Below are positions 61,961 through 64,000 of a stretch of DNA of 64,000 nt, piece by piece. The stretch comes from DATHTS01 sp965219305. GTDB lineage: Bacteria; Acidobacteriota; Blastocatellia; Pyrinomonadales; Pyrinomonadaceae. The position numbers and the translations under genes were made by a program. The number at the start of each line of letters is the position of its first letter. Position 1 is the stretch's first letter. The DNA lies in the NCBI GenBank assembly GCA_965219305.1, contig OZ244725.1:4712001-4776000 (forward strand), given 5' to 3'. The notes beneath the pieces are model-generated. The model saw nothing but the letters and a program-made list of their open reading frames with translations. It did not search any database and had not been told where the DNA came from.

Positions 61961-61993
61961 AAAGGCTTTGCTCAAATTTTGAGCAAAGCCTTT
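61961..61993 (+). terminator. Strong terminator after the VCBS-repeat gene
   Basis: AAAGGCTTTGCTCAAA (61961-61976) pairs with TTTGAGCAAAGCCTTT (61978-61993), followed by a T run. It lies 21 bases after the stop codon. Confidence 0.9.
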
Positions 61994-62161
61994 TTTTTTA
62001 AAATAGTTATTAGTTCGATATATAACGGCTTATAATAATCGGCAGTTAATTTTTACAGTTTAGAGAGTATTAACAGACTTTAGTCAAAACTCAGCCGGAT
62101 TTTAACATCACGGACTATTCGGGGTTTTTCCCGTCAAAAACGAATAAGGATAATTATTTTT

Positions 62162-62353
62162 ATGTCACAAAAGAGAAATTTATGGAAACGGGAAAAATTT
62201 GTTTTCACAAATTACAAACAGATCGAAACAGTCGGTAAATTTATAAAATTTTTGCAGATTCTGATATTTGGTGCAATATTACTTATAGGCGTAGCAGAAA
62301 ATGCACAGGCGGAATCATTTTTGATTAAGATTCTGCTTTTATTTTTAAAGTAA
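62162..62353 (+). CDS. Small single-span membrane protein
   Basis: The 63-residue protein has a basic N-terminus (MSQKRNLWKREKFVFTNYKQ) and one hydrophobic span (FLQILIFGAILLIGVA), and a second hydrophobic tail (SFLIKILLLFLK). AAGGA lies 12 bases before the ATG, and the stop overlaps the start of a strong terminator hairpin. It is isolated between two terminators, which supports a real gene. The family is not recognised. Confidence 0.5.
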   Translation: MSQKRNLWKREKFVFTNYKQIETVGKFIKFLQILIFGAILLIGVAENAQAESFLIKILLLFLK

Positions 62354-62398
62354 AAAAGTAACGGTTAGCGAATTTTCAAACGCTAACCGTTACTTTTT
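62353..62398. terminator. Perfect terminator hairpin, both directions
   Basis: AAAAAGTAACGGTTAGCG (62353-62370) pairs perfectly with CGCTAACCGTTACTTTTT (62381-62398) around a 10-base loop. It separates the small membrane protein gene and rpmA, which converge. Confidence 0.92.
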
Positions 62399-62411
62399 TA
62401 TTTTTTACAAA

Positions 62412-62696
62412 CTAATTCTGTTTCGGCGCGAGTTCCGGCGCACCTTCAGCATAAACGCTGATGAATTTGCCTTTACTGCCTTTGTTCTCGAATTTTACGA
62501 AACCTTCGATCGTGGCAAAAAGCGTGTCGTCTTTGCCTTTACCGACGTTTTTACCCGGTTTCCATTTCGTGCCGCGCTGACGCGCCAGAATATTTCCGCC
62601 GAGAACGTGTTCGCCGCCGAATTTCTTTAGTCCGAGACGCTGACCCGGCGAGTCGCGTCCGTTTCTCGATGATCCTACTCCTTTTTTATGAGCCAT
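62412..62696 (-). CDS. rpmA: 50S ribosomal protein L27
   Basis: From the ATG at 62696 the protein has 94 residues and starts MAHKKGVGSSRNGRDSPGQR, as in L27, with LGGNILARQRGTKWKPGKNV. L27 lies near the peptidyl-transferase centre. The frame is open to 62744, but the preceding 16 codons encode a repetitive QNPKSKIQNQ stretch from the CCAAAATCCAAAATC repeat. The later start is clearly right. Confidence 0.97.
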   Translation of the reverse strand: MAHKKGVGSSRNGRDSPGQRLGLKKFGGEHVLGGNILARQRGTKWKPGKNVGKGKDDTLFATIEGFVKFENKGSKGKFISVYAEGAPELAPKQN

Positions 62697-62740
62697 ATCT
62701 TGATTTTGGATTTTGGATTTTGGATTTTGGATTGAAGAAT
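62697..62740. repeat. Tandem GGATTTT repeat upstream of rpmA
   Basis: Four tandem units of GGATTTT/TTGGATTTTG lie between rplU and rpmA, directly in front of the rpmA start. A related CCAAAATCCAAAATC is found at 12012-12030 in the gcvH-gcvPA gap, on the opposite strand. Confidence 0.7.
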
Positions 62741-62779
62741 ACAACCCGAAATTAAAATCTGAAATCGCTTTTCCTCCGT

Positions 62780-63073
62780 TTATATTTTTTCGATTTTGAT
62801 TTCGGTATAACCTTGACGGTGACCTTGTTTGCGTTTGTATTGTTTGCGGCGTTTTTTCTTGAAAACGATGATCTTTTCGCCGCGCCCGTGTCCGATGACC
62901 TTTGCGCTGACGGTGGCATCTCCGCCGAATACAGCGTTTGAACCTTCGCCGCTCATTAATGTGGCGATGTCAACTTTTTTGCCCGCTTCTGCGTCAATCG
63001 TCGGCACGCGCAGAACTTGTCCTTCTTCGACGGCGAATTGTTTGCCGCCTGTTTTTATAATTGCGTAACTCAT
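62780..63073 (-). CDS. rplU: 50S ribosomal protein L21
   Basis: The 97-residue protein starts MSYAIIKTGGKQFAVEEGQV and ends with the basic KKKRRKQYKRKQGHRQGYTE, as in L21. GAAGGAGAA precedes the ATG. It is followed by rpmA on the same strand, the standard rplU-rpmA order. No attenuator-like leader was recognised upstream. Confidence 0.97.
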   Translation of the reverse strand: MSYAIIKTGGKQFAVEEGQVLRVPTIDAEAGKKVDIATLMSGEGSNAVFGGDATVSAKVIGHGRGEKIIVFKKKRRKQYKRKQGHRQGYTEIKIEKI

Positions 63074-63244
63074 TATTATTGTTCTCCTTCGACCGCCATT
63101 TTTCTGCAGTTAGCCGAAAAACTTGAATTATATCTGAAAACGCCGTCAAAGGTCAATTCGATTCTTAAACTTTTGCAACAAAATCTGCTTTTGCAACGTG
63201 AATCCGTTGCCGAACATCTTTAATCTGTGAGGAAAATCTTCTAA

Positions 63245-63895
63245 ATGCACATCAAAAAACTTTCGTTCTGTCTAATACTTTTCGCCGTCTTTAGTTTCGG
63301 CTGTCAAAATTCTGCAACTTCCATCGCGCAGGTCTTTTCGGGCGAAAAAACTAAACAAGTCGAAATAAAATCGCCCGAAATTAAAAAACTTCTCGAAAGC
63401 GCGCATCAGCAAACCGAAATCACGAAAAATTATGATCCGTCTTACGTTGTTCTCGATTATCCGAATGGCGATGTTCCAATGGAAAAAGGCGTTTGCACGG
63501 ATGTCGTGATTCGCGCTTTTCGCAGTGCGGGAGTTGATCTGCAAAAGGAAGTTCACGAAGATATGGAAGGGAATTTCGACGTTTATCCGGCAAAATGGGG
63601 ACTCGAAAAGCCGGATTCTAACATTGACCATCGCCGCGTTCCGAATCTGCAGAAATTCTTCGAGCGAAAAAACAAATCTCTGCCCGTAACGAGTTCGGCG
63701 AAAGACTATAAACCCGGCGATGTCGTTTCGTGGGATTTAAACGGCAAAGGAATGACTCATATCGGTTTGGTTTCCGACATTTTCAACGAATCAACCGGAA
63801 GATACTTAATAATTCACAACATCGGCGGCGGCGCACGAGCGGAAGATTGTCTTTTCAATTGGGAAGTTACAGGACATTTCCGGTATTTCGATTAA
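63245..63895 (+). CDS. DUF1287-family lipoprotein
   Basis: The 216-residue protein has a lipoprotein signal (MHIKKLSFCLILFAVFSFGC, lipidated Cys20). The conserved DUF1287 stretch follows, with YDPSYVVLDYPNGDVP, GVCTDVVIRAFRSAG, KWGLEKPDSNIDHRRVPNL and THIGLVSDIF. The Cys in GVCTDV and the His in THIGL resemble an NlpC/P60-like Cys-His pair, so a peptidase or amidase is possible, but this is inference. It is divergent from rplU. Confidence 0.88.
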   Translation: MHIKKLSFCLILFAVFSFGCQNSATSIAQVFSGEKTKQVEIKSPEIKKLLESAHQQTEITKNYDPSYVVLDYPNGDVPMEKGVCTDVVIRAFRSAGVDLQKEVHEDMEGNFDVYPAKWGLEKPDSNIDHRRVPNLQKFFERKNKSLPVTSSAKDYKPGDVVSWDLNGKGMTHIGLVSDIFNESTGRYLIIHNIGGGARAEDCLFNWEVTGHFRYFD

Positions 63896-63934
63896 GATAT
63901 ATAATTTTTTAGAATTTGAGAACCAACTTATAAA

Positions 63935-64000
63935 ATGAAAACTATTCAAGAATTTTTCAGCGATTGGGTTGAGCCGGATGATGCTATGTATTTTTTAGCT
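63935..64000 (+). CDS. Start of a further gene, cut by the window end
   Basis: An ATG at 63935 opens MKTIQEFFSDWVEPDDAMYF and runs to the end of the window. Only 22 codons are visible, so the product cannot be identified. It follows the DUF1287 gene by 39 bases on the same strand and may be in its operon. Confidence 0.45.
   Translation, partial: MKTIQEFFSDWVEPDDAMYFLA

Noticed and set aside
1..64000. tRNA and rRNA genes
   Set aside because: I looked for T-loop patterns (GTTCGAATCC-like) and rRNA cores and found none outside coding sequence.

Overview
The window reads as a chromosomal segment of moderate GC from a Gram-negative, probably Acidobacteriota (Blastocatellia/Pyrinomonadaceae-like) genome. 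This placement is inference. It rests on the split glycine decarboxylase (gcvPA/gcvPB), very large secreted proteins with BNR or FG-GAP/VCBS repeats, type IV pilus genes, lipoproteins, and several families of palindromic REP-like repeats, some of which lie inside coding sequence. No rRNA, tRNA or CRISPR array was found.

Region 1-6.8 kb is a defence island. It opens with the 3' part of dndC (DNA phosphorothioation). Six bases later comes a short fragment that looks like the start of a DndE-type protein. This fragment is broken by an AT-rich module encoding a C5 cytosine methyltransferase, a GHKL ATPase fused to a PD-(D/E)xK nuclease domain, and a Vsr mismatch endonuclease. Directly after vsr, sequence resembling the rest of DndE resumes and runs into a HerA-type ATPase. 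My reading is that a restriction-modification module landed in a dndE-herA fusion gene and left an AATTC repeat at each edge.

Region 6.8-28 kb holds ordinary genes: a secreted BNR-repeat protein, the gcvT-gcvH-gcvPA-gcvPB operon with extra small genes threaded through it (a zinc ribbon, two coiled-coil proteins, a 43-residue membrane protein and a decayed membrane/zinc-ribbon gene), an O-antigen-ligase-like protein with a TPR/jelly-roll partner, a phosphoesterase, an acyltransferase, a DHA2 efflux pump, an acyl-CoA synthetase carrying an in-frame palindromic repeat, an SDR, a flavin disulfide reductase and a cupin-like protein. panB and folK follow on the minus strand.

Region 29.6-33.6 kb is AT-rich and recently disturbed. 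A lipoprotein gene has a frameshift in a T run, and a secreted HExxH peptidase gene is split by a complete 1177-bp IS4-type element with a perfect 9-bp target duplication.

Region 33.6-64 kb returns to housekeeping and envelope functions: an AlbA-type ATPase, an MBL hydrolase, SDR, GNAT, DUF1015, signal peptidase I, a class V aminotransferase, an ECF sigma factor with a possible sigma-54-like promoter, fatty acid-CoA ligase, TatA, prolyl iminopeptidase, pilC and pilB separated by two unknown AT-rich genes, preA, a DnaJ-domain membrane protein, ExbD, pabB (also with an in-frame repeat insertion), an amino-acid permease, PilZ, a metallothionein, a VCBS-repeat metalloprotease, and ribosomal proteins L27 and L21. 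The window ends in a DUF1287 lipoprotein and the first 22 codons of a further gene.
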